Shown: positions 36,130 through 48,889 of the stretch, piece by piece
How positions within the stretch are numbered: position 1 is the stretch's first letter
Layout: each line of letters starts with the position of its first letter
NCBI RefSeq assembly: GCF_037042905.1
Contig: NC_087257.1
Span: 29,286,001-29,350,000, forward strand
DNA: 64,000 bases
Reading direction: 5' to 3'
DNA from: Lytechinus pictus
Taxonomy: Eukaryota > Echinodermata > Echinoidea > Temnopleuroida > Toxopneustidae
Translations under genes and position numbers: made by a program
Notes under the pieces: model-generated
Seen by the model: the letters and a program-made list of their open reading frames with translations, nothing else
Told to the model about the DNA's origin: nothing
The model's database searches: none

Positions 36130-39100
36130 TAAATAAATCCCCAGAAACGACAGTTATTCCTGTCTAATACATGAGATGCAACCTGTTGATTACTTGAATA
36201 GAGACTGTTCGATAGGAAAAATGTGAAAAAACTGATAGCAACGGTCATTTAATTGAAAACTTTCTTGCCCAAAATAACCTCATCATACTTAATAATGGTT
36301 CTGGGACTCGATTAGATCTACATACAGGTAAAACATCTTGTCTTGATTTATCCATCACCTCACCCTCTTTAGCTATTAATTGTGAATGGCAGGTCTTATC
36401 TGACAAATGTGGCAGCGACCACTTCCCTGTCAGAATTGAATTGCATCTTAGGAAAGCCCTAACCATGAATGATCCAGATCACTACCCAACCAAAAAATGA
36501 TCTCTTAAACATATGAACTGGTCAGATTTTCAAAAGAAGTGCAAGGAACACTTTAGAACAACATACCCTAGTACAACGAGTGTGTTAAACGCTTCAGAAA
36601 CCTATGACCTTTTCATAAAACTAATCACAAGTGTTCTTGATGAAACTGCCCCACCTTTTAAAAAACACAAACAAAATTCAACTCCCTGGTGGACAAAAGA
36701 TTGCACCACCAAAATAAGGGAACGAAATAAATCAAAAAATAAACTGAGGAAAAATCCATCCCAAGAAAATTTGGAACACTATAGAAAAAAGAAAGCAGAA
36801 GCGCAAAGACTCGTTAGACAGGCAAAACGGCAATATTGGCGGGAACTCTGCTCTAAATTTGACCGGTTTACGCCCCTAACGATGATATGGCACTCTGTAA
36901 AGAGACTAAATGGTTCACAAACTAAACCAACCAATAAAATGCCAGTTCTTCATGTAGACGGTAGGATAATTACCGCAGACGAAGAAAAAGCAAGTACATT
37001 TGCACAAAGTTTCATGTCTACTTTGAGCGGTAAACTTGCCATTAACGAACCTTTTGACATGACAGAACTAAATTATATCCTGAAAACGAAAAAAGAATCA
37101 ACGCCCGGGGAAGATAACATTGGATATCAGGTATATAAGAATCTTCCAACGAATGCAAAAGAAGATATGCTTATGTTAATCAACAAAATATGGGAAATAT
37201 GGTGAAATTCCATCCCCATGTAAGCATTCCATAATGATTCCAATTTTGAAACCAAATAAAGACCCCACATTAACAAATTCATACCACCCTATTTCCTTAA
37301 CTTCTTGCCTTATGAAAATAATGGAAAGCTTGGTAAAAAAGAGACTCCAGTTTTATTTGGAAAAACACAATATACTATCCGCAATCCAGAATGGATTTAG
37401 AAGGGGACGTTGTACCTTATATAATATTATACATCTTAAAAATAGTATCCAAAAGAATCTGGAAGTCGATACGAAGACGATAGCTGTATTTGTAGACCTA
37501 GAGAAGGCGTTTGATTCATTGTGGACAAAAGGACTTTTAGTCAAATTAGGTAAAATAGGACTGAAAGGCAACATACTTCCCTACATCTAAAATCTTCTAT
37601 CGCGTCGTACTTTCCAAGTACGATTAGGAAAGCAACTTTCTCCATGTATGGAAATTAACAATGGTCTCCCCCAAGGGAGTACACTCAGTCCAGAATTGTT
37701 CAATATAATGCTACATGACATTCCTATTTCACCTAACGTATACAATCTGTTGTATGCGGATGATTGCGTTATCTGGAAACACGGAAGTGACTTGAAGGAA
37801 TCTAGCAAATATATTTAAGAAAATTTAAATGAATTGAACAATTGGTTTTCATCATAGGGATTGAATATATCTCATGACAAAACTCGTCCCATGCTATTCT
37901 CACGTTCAAATAGAGAAGAACATTTCATGATCACTCTGAATGAATGTATCCTCTTTCCACAAAAGGAGCACAGATATTTAGGTGTATTATTTGATAAGAG
38001 ATTGACATGGAAGCCACATATTGATAGCATTGTTCAGAGATGTCAGAAAAAAATAAATATACTTAAATGTATTGCTTACAGCCCCTTTTGTAACAGCGCA
38101 CAGGAAACCCTCCAGGTATATAGAGCCATCATACGGTCACTGATGGATTACGCCTGCGAAGCATATAACTCCGCAACAAATGTAAAAAATAAATTGAACT
38201 CGATCCAATATCAGTCCCTGCTAATCTGTGCTGGAGCAAGAAAAGGAACTTCTCTCAGGACATTACAGGTAGAGCTGGGGGAGATGCCTTTAGACTTACG
38301 TCGGGAAATGCTAAGTGTCAAATTGAAGAAACGTATTGAAAGTATCCCAAACCACCCTTTGATGGAGGACTTGAAAGATTGTTGGCAATTTAATATACAA
38401 GTGAATCAAAATACTCGGGAACCCTTTGGTCAAAGAGTGTTAGTATTACCACCGATTTTATCATACAAGATTGAGGACATGTTCATAACAACACCCATCC
38501 CCAAGTGGCATTATGAGACCACATCCATATCAAATGAACTCAGTGACCTTATTTCCAAGGCAGACAACCCCTTGTCCCAAAAAGAGAGAAGTATAGAACT
38601 TATTAATCAGAAGTGGCCAAACCACCTACATATTTACGGATGGCTCAAAGTCCCCAGACACGGGCAGGGCAGCTGCTGCATTTTTTATACCACACTTCAA
38701 TCATGAAGAGTCCAAAAGACTACACAACAATACATCCTCTTACAGAGCAGAAATAGCTGCCATTATTCTGTCACTATATTGGATAAACCAAATACAGGTA
38801 CCAAGATTACTCACAGGAGCGGTTATTTTCTGTGACTCTCTTGGAGCACTAGAAGCTTTGAAAAACAACAACGAAGAACAGTTCAATATGAGTTGTTGAT
38901 GCTCCAGACACAACTTCATCATAAAGGAATACATATTTGTTATGAGTGGATACCTGGGCATTGTAACATCACTGGTAATGAAGTGGTAGATAAGGCTGCC
39001 AAAAGTGCTTTAATACATCCTACAATCAACATCCATAATAAACTAAATAAAAGAGAATCAAATAGTATGATCAAATGTTATTATATGCAAAAATTGCAAA

Positions 39101-39600
39101 ATAGATGGTAGGAAACTGTATCCCCCTTAAAAAGAATCCAAAAAAATGTAGCAGGAACTTTTAAATGTTCCTTGAACCACAAGAATAGTGAATCCATTTT
39201 GCACTGTCTAAGAATGGATAATATAGGATTAAACCAAAACCTATTTCTATTCAAAATACACCTATCTGGATTATGCGATGTTTGTGGAGTGCCTGAAACA
39301 ACAAGACATTTTCTAACTGAATGCACAAAATATATTATAGAAAGAACAATGCTGTTAGTGGATACAGACTGCCAAGAGGCAGCAGATCTCGAAGGATCAT
39401 TATCTTCATCAGAAGCTACACACCAGAGAGCACTTGTGTCTTTCGTAAGGACACATAGACTCTCTCATTTTTAAGTTCTCTCTGCATAACATATTACAAG
39501 ATATAGCAGGCTGTAAATAAATGTATATAATGTGTATATATGTATATAATATGTTTGTTTTTTTTGTATTTTTTTTTTTAATTTACTTATATTTTGGCTA
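36130..39600 (+). mobile_element. Decayed non-LTR retrotransposon with RNase H
   Basis: 5'-truncated. From 36240 the frame gives the end of an APE-type endonuclease (LIILNNGSGTRLDLHTGKT, later SDHFPV near 36418). It then gives a linker, and a reverse transcriptase: NGFRRGRCTLYNIIHLKNS, AVFVDLEKAFDSLW, NGLPQGSTLSPELFN and LLYADDCVIW (YADD at 37753-37764). An RNase H follows (FTDGSK near 38640, CDSLGALEAL, YEWIPGHCNITGNEVVDKA), and a final CDVCG..ETTRHFLTEC knuckle near 39270-39320. In-frame stops at 36498, 37588, 37816 and 37855 and frameshifts near 37205, 38640 and 38890 show it is dead. RNase H places it in a Jockey/I/R1-type group; I cannot name the clade. Confidence 0.88.
36240..39474 (+). 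pseudogene. LINE polyprotein remnant (EN-RT-RNase H)
   Basis: Pieces that remain open: 36513-37205, 37234-37590, 37861-38706, 38893-39111 and 39172-39474. The first is in one frame and the others in the +1 frame relative to it. The nonsense codons are ordinary TAA/TAG/TGA, and the frame around them stays intact, so this is recent decay rather than altered coding. The final TAA at 39472 is followed by AT-rich 3' sequence with TGTATATAA repeats. Confidence 0.82.
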
Positions 39601-42600
39601 CTGCATTTTGAAGTTCCCCTTAGTCTATGTACACAGGTGTCACCCATCTATGAATCGATAGAATATTCCAAATAACCATGTAAAACATATAACATTTAAT
39701 AATAACATATGAGATTAATTGCACCGAGCACAAGCCCAGAATGTCTGCATTGTTTCTTTTTTATAGGTTATGGTACTGTATATCATACAGTAACATGTAT
39801 TTTATATTACACATTTTTATTTTCTCTTTTCAAACTTCGGAAGGAGAGGTCTGTTGACAGGCATCACACTGTCTTGGTTGGGCCTAGGCAGTGCTTGCTT
39901 TATTAGCAATCATGCACATGCTGAGAAGCCCGTTCAAATTACTGAACCAGGTTGGCCAGAAAATACTATTCAAACAATCAATGATTTGTGATGAGCCGCC
40001 TTTCACGATCTCATACAAATTGACTTAAAGCAGCGCTGATCCATAATGCATCAAATTTTATAACCACAAAAACGACAAATTAATCATAGGCGTAAATATT
40101 CATATCTGAATGATACGCGCCTTAAAACCCAAGATAACAACATTCGCATTTCAATTGTTTGTGTAATTTCCACCGCAGTATTAAGGATCTTCGGACGGAT
40201 CGGACGGAGTATCTTGGCCGAGATTTGGACTTGGAGGTAAGCATTAAAAATCATTTTTATAAATAATTTTGACTATATTTTTAAAATTAAGTGATTTAAT
40301 AAGGTTAAAATTTATGTAGTGAAAAAATGTAGACCAAAAGCTTCGGTCTCTGTTATGTTGGTTGTTCAGCTGAACTCCGTTGGCTTCACTCACCAAATAC
40401 AGAGACCGAAGTTCTAGCGCGATCTGTACAGGGGACTCAATGGCCATATGTTTTTGTGTATTAAGTTAGGATAAAACAGGGCAGTTAAGTTGCGCGACAG
40501 CCGAGGTAAGTCACTGTTTTTGTTCCTTTTAACTTGATTTTCCCCATTTTTTGGCAATTAATGCCAAGAGGGAATATTATTAATTTGCATTTCGGTCGCG
40601 TTAATTTTCAAAAGTTTGATTCATTAAAGACAAAAATTGAAGAGCCCCGACGGGGGATTTTGCCTTGTAAGTCCCCTAATGGTGGCTGCACGATAGCGAG
40701 CCGTCTGTGTGAGGAGAAATTTAAAAAATAAAAAAATGTTTAAAAACTCCTCGAAACAGACGAATAAAAACGTCCAAATAACATGCGTTCGTTGTGTGAG
40801 GTTAGTAATAGTATAGCTAACCTCGCATGCATGTGTGAGTGGGCGCGGCCGAGAAATAGAAAGTCTATCAGTATCACTTTTTAATTTTACTTTAGTTTTA
40901 GCCCCAAAAAACTCCATGCGGCTGCCAAAACAGACGCGCAAGACTAGTATTAGTAAGACTAAGAGACTACTATTAAGTACTAGAGACAAGAGGACAATCA
41001 TTAATCAATCAACTTGTTTCTTCTACTTGGCATCAGACTTTTGCAACTTTCATCACCCATTTTGGCAGCCCCCATTTTTTGGACAAAACATCACACAGCT
41101 GCACAGGCTGAGCTCTGCCGCGGCCAGCGGACTCGACTCCCGAGCTTCGTGCCCGGACCACCAGGGCGGCAGCGCAGCTGCAGACGTCGCTGGGCCGGGC
41201 CTTGGCGATCGAGCGGCCTAGGGCCCGTTTCTCAACACATGGACAAGTTAGTCATATCTTTATCCACCAACCACGGAGTTAGTTCCAATCTTACTAAACC
41301 TGTTTCTCGAAAGGCTTCCTAACTTAGCATACCTTGATATCGATACTATCGGTTAAAAGAGCAGACGAGACGTAGCCTTAGTCACAAAATAGCATAATTT
41401 TCAAAAAGAAAAATAATGACAAAATTGCAAATATTGTGATGAATTGGGAAATAAATCTTTTCAAAATAATAGCACAGGTGAATTATGCATCATACATACT
41501 TAGACCATGAAGACTGGAGCATTCAATTGCAGAGAAAATTAAATTATGAATAATTCATTTCATGACTAAAAATCACTTGTGGACGTTGAGATGGATACCC
41601 CCGGGATATCAAATTTTAATAGTTTACAAAAGTAAACCATAACGGTTTTCTTTGTAAAATGATGATAATTATACGGTCTTTTATGACTCCGAAAGTCATC
41701 AAAATTATAGTTTAACGAAACATTTTTTAATAATACCGAAACATACGAAATTTGACAAATTATATGCATAAATTAGAGATAGAATTATCCAACTTTTAAT
41801 AGGGGTCTGAAAACGACAAATACGAGTTCAGTTATGGATGGCCTGACGTGGTAGAAACTTTATCGATTAAATCATTTTACTATTTCAAAATTAATGGTTT
41901 TGTGGCGTTTTACAAACAGTTTTTATAGTTTCTTTGTATTACAATTATCATTGAATGCATTATCCCACTTGTTTTGTGATGTAATTTCAACCTCTATGAT
42001 TGATTACGTAAGATTATAATTTTAAAATTTCTAGGCACTTTTGCATGTCATACTCATAGTCTACCCATGTGATGCCACTACGTCATTAAGAAAGAAGTTA
42101 TGACAGGTTCGGAGGTGTCATAAATATTTAGTGAGGTTGTTGTACCCGATCTTGGTAAAGAGGGCTTCGTGAAACGGTGAGCGGACAAGTAGCTCACTAT
42201 CTCCGATTTAGTCAAGAAGTTAGACTTATGACGGTGTTGAGAAACGGGCCCCTACTCCCTAGTTTTTAGTGCGACACTTGGCAGGGACTCTCTACTTCTA
42301 TCGGTCTTAACTCGCAATCACATATGTGAAATAACTTCATGCACATACTACATGATCTACTATTCAAACATACTTCATTTACAAATATATAACACTTATT
42401 ACCAAATATTAAGTTCAATAGAATGTAAAATTATATTCTGTCTCACCATTTCACTGCAAATTGTATAGACACACGCGATAGATCCTATTTATTATTTAGA
42501 ATATGACAATGATAAATAAAAATAATTTATAATATAATTTTTTTTAAGAATAGATAAAATTTAAATATATTAAATATTATTTTTAATGAGTTTATAACAA

Positions 42601-42674
42601 AGACTTTTGTTGAAAAAATAGTAGTTTCTAGCAATTATAATGAATAATGATGACCAGCCTGAAAAATTTACAAA
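39601..42674. other. Region between LINE and INO80C; possible upstream exons
   Basis: No protein-coding exon is secure here. Plus-strand donors AGCCGAG/GTAAGT (exon end 40505) and CTTGGAG/GTAAGC (40236, after an acceptor CCACCGCAG near 40179) could belong to non-coding 5' exons of INO80C. A GC-rich patch at 41100-41215 looks promoter- or repeat-like. An inverted repeat with CTTCGGTCTCTGT arms lies at 40340-40410. The 41221-42251 MITE fills the rest. Confidence 0.4.
41221..42251. mobile_element. TIR element, 1031 bp
   Basis: GGGCCCGTTTCTCAACAC at the left and GTGTTGAGAAACGGGCCC at the right are exact complements. Flanked by CTA at 41218-41220 and 42252-42254. AAGTTAG/CTAACTT-like motifs recur just inside both ends. 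No transposase. GGGCCC(T/C)GTTTC starts also occur near 18546, 21163 and 58943, hinting at related ends. Confidence 0.8.
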
Positions 42675-45600
42675 ATGTCAGCGACCGTCCGGATCTCCTC
42701 TCGAATTCAAGCACGAAAAAATAGGCTTGTTTCCACAGAGACAGAGCCAGCTGCAGGAGGAAGAAAAAGGAAAAATGTAAGCTCATCCTATGGATAATTT
42801 TCAGATACTTCACTCGTTAGGTTATGTATAAAATCGTAATAAATATCATGTCGAATCTACAATGTAGTCCCATATATGTATGTTTATGTCAGCGCAATTG
42901 TGGAAAAAATTATTAACTAGTCTAGGCGGCTGGCCAGCAGGCCAGGGTGACCAGATTTCACAAAATGAAATACGGGACAAACTCTCTCTCTCTCTTATGT
43001 GATCCCTCCACTGTTTTGGAGATTCTCAGAAACAAATAGAACAATTCCAAGTCTGGTAAGTTAGAGATTCAACATCAAGTTGGAGCGGTGGTCATGAATT
43101 TTATTTATGTAGAATTAGAAAAAAGAGAGATTTAAATTTTGAGGAGCAAATATCAAATCGACAAACAAAGAATGAAAAAACTCAAGAATTGGAAGGGAGG
43201 GTGAGCGAAAGAATGAAGGAGAGAAAAGAGATGAATTGAGAAGAACAAAATAAGGAAAATATGAAGGGAAAAAATAAAAGAAGGATGAAACACTGAAAGA
43301 AAGAATAAAAGAGAGAAAAAAATGTTTCCATCATTCTCTGAAATGAATACCGAAAGAAAGAAAAAGAAAGGAAGGGAAGATGAACAAATGTGTGAAGCTC
43401 AAAGACAAAAAGGAGAGAAAGGAAAAAAAGAAAGTAAGATAAAAGGAGGAGGAAAGAAAGAATGAAGTGAAGGAAAGAGAAATGTTTCCTTCATTCTTTG
43501 AAAGAAAAACAGGAAGGAAGGAAAAGAAAGAATAAGGTCAAGAATTAGAAGGGAAAAATAAAACAAAGAATGAAAGAAAGGCATAAAAGGAGGAAAGAAA
43601 GGAAGGGAAAATGAAGGAAGGAGAGAATGAAAAAAGAAAATATTGGAAGAAGAGAAAGAATGAAAAGAAAAGGGAGAGGAAGGGAGAAGGAAGCAAAGAA
43701 AAACGGCTATTTAGTAAAGAAGGAAAGTAACAGAAAGAAGGAAAGAAAGAAAATGAACACAGAGAGAAAGAGAAAGGGTCAGGAAAGAAATCTAGGAAAT
43801 AAAGAAAGATGGAACAAAAAGGGCAAGCAGGAAGGATAGAAGGATTAACAATGAAGGATAGAAAAGATAGAAAGAAGAAAAAAGTTCAAACTTCAAGCAA
43901 ACAAAACAAATCCAATCATCTAACAAAAATCATAATGATATTTGGTGTTTTAAAAATATATTTTTAAAATAAAAAAAACTAAAATGTTTTAGAAATGAAT
44001 AAAATTTCAATGTGAAACATAGTCAAATTTAAAAATACAAAGACTAAGAGTAAGAAGAAGAAGAAAAAGGGCAAAGTTGAAGATCAAGAGACAAGAAGTG
44101 AGGAAGGAAGATGAAACTAATACCCCTTTCATAAACCCAATAAAACCCAATTATGCGGCTAATAGCAGCATAATTTGGTCGTAAAATCAGAGGAGGACAA
44201 GAGTTATCCGCATTATTCTGATGCTGCTATTATACGCATAATAGCGGCATCGGGACAAGATTTTGAGTTTATGAACGTATTTCCAAATAATGCGGATAAT
44301 TGCCATGGTGCGGTCACAAGGTCACCCTTTTCCAACACAACCGCATCGGAGGAGGCGTGTCCAGTTGTCATGACGATTTTCCACCTTTTTCAGGACGGGC
44401 GCTCGTAAAAATAATGCGGATAATTTTCGGAGTTTGTGAACGCAATTTTTATTGAATTATCGGCATTACTCTTAGGCGGCTAATTGGAGGATAGGTTTTA
44501 TTGGGTTTATGAAAGGGGTATAAGTAAGGTCTGGAAAAGTGAAAGAAGAGCAGGTTTCACCACTGTATTCAATGAACAAGTCTATGAGTATGACCTAGTC
44601 ATAGTGTTCACTGACACAGTGTCAGGACAGGAGAGAGAGAAAAAAGAAGCCTTGCCCTTGGAAATTAAGAAGTGAAATCTGAAAAATATGACATTCATAA
44701 AGGGAGAGATATGGGAAACTATGTTGATGAAAGGGATAAAAAGATAATAAAAAGATGAAGAAAAGGGAGGGTGATGGTCATGATGGAAGGAGGAGGGAAA
44801 GGCAGAAGGAGGATTAGGAAGCAAACATTAGATGTCTGATGGAGCAGAAGAGTAAAAGAACAGGAAGGGGGAGGATGGATGGAAGAAAAGCATAGTCATG
44901 GTGTATACCAGGAGAAGATTTTTTGTTGGCAATTGATAATGATCATTTCCCTCAAGCAAACATTAAACAAAATTTTATATATGATGATCATGAGATCTGG
45001 GAAACTAATTTGCTCTAGCAATTCAGCAATTGCCCTAAAAAAATGTGGCCAAAAATAAATATTCCCCTCAAAGCAAGAACAAAATAAAAAAAAATGATTT
45101 CCCACTCTGCTGCATGCAGAAGACGATAACTCTAGTCTTTTCCTGATATCTGATTTTAGATATGATATAGATTTCTTTACTCTCAAGATTTTTCTGTTAC
45201 TCTTCTATCAGTCAAAAGATGACCAAACTCCTGCCATTCCACCAACAACCCCTGCAAAGAAGTCTGCAGTAAGTCAGAGTGCAGTAAGTCAGAGTGACGC
45301 CAGTCCAAGTATTACCAATGCCACAGCAGTACCTACCACACAAACTAAAGCACCATCAACCTCAAGCAAAGCATCGAACATAGTTACCTTGTCAAGTCCT
45401 GCAAATACACAATTGAGTGCTACTGTGTCAACAAGGTCATCACAGAGAGGGTCATCATTGGTCTCCAAGGAGGATGTGAAATCTGTGCCTTCCACACCTG
45501 CAGTGAGGCAACCAGTTGCAGTTCCAGCCCCAACAGGAGATGCTCCAACTGCCACTGCTCCTGGAGGACCAGTCAAGACAGAGCCAGCGCCACAGGGTAC

Positions 45601-46271
45601 CAATGGTGGGTCTACTGCTCAACAGGAAGTTCAAGTCTTGCCTCCAACTCACATCTTCAAGAATCCAAATTTTACAGTAGGTCTAGGCTTATATCTCAAT
45701 TGTCTCTCACACCCAGAGTCCAGAGATTGTATATTTGTTTGTGTGTGTAAGCTGTGTTTCCATCTAAATAAAGCATTTGTCAGAATAAAGTTCTCTAAAA
45801 AATCTGGAGTGTTGATAATAAAAACCTGTTTAACCTCAAAGTTATCTGGATATGAAAGAAAATCCTCAGCTGTTCATTGATACCTTGTATGACCTTTAGT
45901 AAAATACTGATGTTATCTTTTATTAAATTAATTATTTTGCAAGAAACATGAAGTCTTTGTGGCCTATATATTTTATTCTTATGTTCGATGTTGGGCTGAG
46001 TTTTACTTCAACACAGCACCAAAGTAAAATTGATGCTGGTCCAGGGGCGAAGCTCACCAGATGATGAGCTATTAGTAAGATATTGACAATTTTTGTAAAC
46101 TCACATTACCCGTTTAAGCTTGGGACGGCCATCTGAATTTTGCTTCCAAACACCAGTGCCAACACCCTACTTGAAATCACCCATTGAAGTGTTTGTTATA
46201 TTTCTATATAGATTTGTTTTTAGACTATTATCTATGAAAGCAATTGTGTTTTTATTTGAAATTTCTTCTCT

Positions 46272-46305
<34 letters not shown>

Positions 46306-47680
46306 GTTTTCAGGTAAAGGAGGTTTGTCAGCTGGGAAGAAGACAAGGACATGGAAGACATTGAAGCAGATAATTGCCTCAGAAAGAGTTCAACTCAATA
46401 GACCAGTAGGATCAACATGTAAGTTACAAAGATAGGGCCCTTTAGAGGGATATTATTACATAAGGGACCCAGATACACAAATCTTAGTAATAACGTTGAC
46501 TTGTGACTATGATTGCTTATAGAGGTCGAGGTTGAATAAATGGACATTTCATAAAAATAAAACCTCTTCTGGACAAAATCAAATTAATGACAGGGTGTGA
46601 CTGTTGTGTTTGGGCTAAAAACCACTACTCAACTACACCCAAAACACCACTAATCCAAGCTGTAATCTACAACCATTCTCCAACTTATACACTACCATTT
46701 CTACACATAAAGGACTGCTAAATCACATCAACAACAACAACAAAAGGAAGGAAGGAGTATTTGACATAAAACTACTACTTTTTCAATACTACATCACACA
46801 GAACCCACATATATCTATGTACCAAACAGTTAAACCACTGATCAGTGGAATTCTCTGAACTTTAAACCACAAGGTCACATTAAAACCATATATTTCTGTA
46901 TTCTTTGATTGCTGGAATGCAGAAATAAAACAAACTGAAAGATATTACATAATGGATTTACTATTGACACATGTTTTTTTTTCTCCATTAACACAGATAG
47001 CAGCATTGATGCACCACCTTCAAGAAAACCACCAAAGAAATACTCTGATATTTCAGGTTTGCCAGTAAGTAATAATCTCTAGAATTCAGTTATCGATTCA
47101 TCGTAATTTCACAAGTATGTGACACTTCTCTTGAGATGCTTTTTGACTTTGCTAGGATTTACGAATATCACTACCTGAATTAGGGTCTATGTATACTTAC
47201 TTTCCATAAAAAATACTTTTTCATAATGGTCACTATTTAAAATTTGATAAAAGTGACATTATTATTTGGGATGATTATTGATAATATTAGAAGTGAAATG
47301 ATATTCATATATGGAAAGGGGGTCTGTTAAGTACGATATTTGTGAATTACTCTTCCTAACAAAGAAGAGGTATGATATTCAAAACACAATTAAATAAGTT
47401 ACTCTTTTTGTGTACTATGAATAGGGGTCATTGTGAGTAGCAAATTCGACCATTAATTTTTTACTACATTGAAAATGCAATTAGAAAATTGTACTTTCAA
47501 AAAAATTGTCTCACATATGATGTGTTACTCTTGAATGTTCTTTTCCAGGCAAAATACACAGACCCGCGCACCAAGCTGAGGTATTCAAATACGGAAGAGT
47601 TTGCTCAGTTACGGATGCTGCCTCAAGATATTGTAAATGGACTCTTAGCTTTGAGAAGAGCAAATTTGGATGTCCAGTGA
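42675..47680 (+). CDS. INO80C: INO80 complex subunit C (IES6 homologue)
   Basis: Coding exons 42675-42776, 45212-45676, 46307-46418, 46997-47064 and 47549-47680 sum to 879 nt, or 292 residues plus TGA, with every junction GT-AG and in phase. The C-terminal 110 residues are diagnostic: HIFKNPNFTFSGKGG, KKTRTWKTLKQIIASERVQ, SSIDAPPSRKPPKKYSDISG, KYTDPRTKLRYSNTEEFAQL and LPQDIVNGLLALRRA. They match the YL1-C domain of vertebrate INO80C throughout. The protein helps the ARP5-containing module of the INO80 remodeller engage nucleosomes. The start ATG (ACAAAATGTCA) gives MSATVRISSRIQARKNRL plus a Lys/Arg stretch, like the basic N-terminus of the human protein, and its exon ends in the phase exon 2 needs. 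At 292 residues it is longer than the human protein of about 190 because exon 2 adds a Ser/Thr/Pro/Ala-rich segment. Acceptor of exon 3 follows 28 T in a row. Confidence 0.93.
43120..43875. repeat. Purine-strand (GAAA/GGAA)n tract
   Basis: About 750 bases with very few pyrimidines on the plus strand, in INO80C intron 1. Open frames such as 43627-43839 (Lys/Arg/Glu only) are products of the composition. A shorter purine-rich stretch lies at 44750-44890. Confidence 0.88.
44123..44518. mobile_element. TIR element, 396 bp, TA-flanked
   Basis: CCCCTTTCATAAACCCAATA at the left; TATTGGGTTTATGAAAGGGG at the right, exact complements, with TA at 44121-44122 and 44519-44520. AATGCGGATAATT/AATTATGCGGCTAAT blocks repeat inside. 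INO80C intron 1. Confidence 0.82.
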
Positions 47681-48889
47681 TGGGGAAGTATCAGGAGCAA
47701 GAGTGGAAGAACAAGGAAGAGGATAACACAGAGAAAAATGAAGGAGGAGATGACAATCAATGAGAAAACAAGGAGGAGATGGATTTAATAGAACAATATG
47801 ACAAATAAAAGAGGAAAAGCATAAGAAGGAGAAAGAGGAAGATGATGAGGAAGAGAAGGATAATATGTGGTCTGTGGAATAGTTGAAGAAGAGGAGTAGG
47901 AGAGGAGGAGAAATGGGAAGACAAAAGATCAGCTCATCTGAAATCCGTATTAGACTTCACATGATTTAAACTACCTTATTCAAGCTAATAGTCTGCCAAG
48001 GATCATTGTTCTTGTTTCGCTTTTCTGATTGTTTCAAATGGAATTATATACCCTTTCCATATATATATAGTGTTCACACGTTAGTTTAGTCGGAAATGGG
48101 GGTTCCCGTGCACCATCAGAGAACATTTTTTTTCACCAATTTTTTGTATTGCCTGAAATGACTAGTTAATTAATTTTGACGTTCCCTTTGGCTTTCGAAA
48201 AATAACAACCGGGCTGTCCAGAGAACGATTGTAATCAATTCCCACTATATGAATCATAGTAAGAAGCGTATTCATTTAAGATTTTCCCATTGTCTGTGTA
48301 AAAAAATATGAAAATAATTGGTTTTCATGAAAAATCCAAGATACTGTCGAAATTACCAATTTTGAACCCCATGGGACACGATTTGGCAAAGGGAACATCA
48401 AGATTAATTTACTATACTCTTCAGGTAATACGAAAAGTTCGTTAAAAAATGTTCTCCGATGGTGCACAGAACCCCCATTTCTTATTCAACTACATGGTGA
48501 AACAAATTACCCCACTAATGACAAACGATCTGCCTCAACTATCATTTTTGTTTTTGGAAAGAATAATGATATCACTATACTGTAGCTCTTTGCACTGAGC
48601 CAGACAACAATAATTCATCCTATAGCTGCTTTATTGACATTTTTTGCTTCATGTTATCCCAATTGACTTTAACCAGAAATTATTTCTGAGCTTTGTCATG
48701 GTGTATATATTCGAGCCTTAAGAACTAAGGGGAGGGGGGGGGGGGGAGAGGGGTGGATGTCCAGACACTCTTCTGTTTGGCTTTCATAAAATCAATTACT
48801 AAACAGCACAGATTATTGTTAAACTTTCTTCTTTGTGATGATGTCAAACATCCTCCCAATTTATTTATTTGTTATAAATTTGCAATAAA
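47681..48889 (+). other. INO80C: INO80C 3' UTR and downstream
   Basis: The first 250 bases after the stop are purine-rich. Candidate AATAAA signals are at 47804-47809 and 48884-48889. The 48092-48481 MITE lies between them, so if the distal signal is used the MITE is transcribed. Confidence 0.45.
48092..48481. mobile_element. Foldback MITE, 390 bp, with long TIRs
   Basis: Arms of about 105 bases: GAAATGGGGGTTCCCGTGCA and CCATCAGAGAACATTTTTT on the left; the right arm reversed reads GAAATGGGGGTTCTGTGCAC and CATCGGAGAACATTTTTTAA. Similarity continues to GACGTTCCCTTTGGC / GATGTTCCCTTTGCC. Confidence 0.8.

Noticed and set aside
37588..37857. In-frame stops in the LINE as possible stop-codon reassignment
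   Set aside because: All three stop types occur and frameshifts are present as well; the host genes use normal stops. Ordinary decay.
40244..40447. Minus-strand frame starting MAIESPVQIALELRSLYL as the PRPF40 start exon
   Set aside because: Lies in a local inverted repeat, has no similarity to PRPF40 N-termini, and the GTGAGT after it would leave the wrong phase or no supported join.
41014..41322. GC-rich frames at 41014-41322 as a coding exon
   Set aside because: No recognisable domain in either strand; crosses the MITE boundary at 41221.
42639..42778. Alternative INO80C start (frame beginning MNNDDQPEKF)
   Set aside because: It stays open to the donor but leaves the wrong phase for the next exon and lacks the basic N-terminus; the 42675 ATG fits both.
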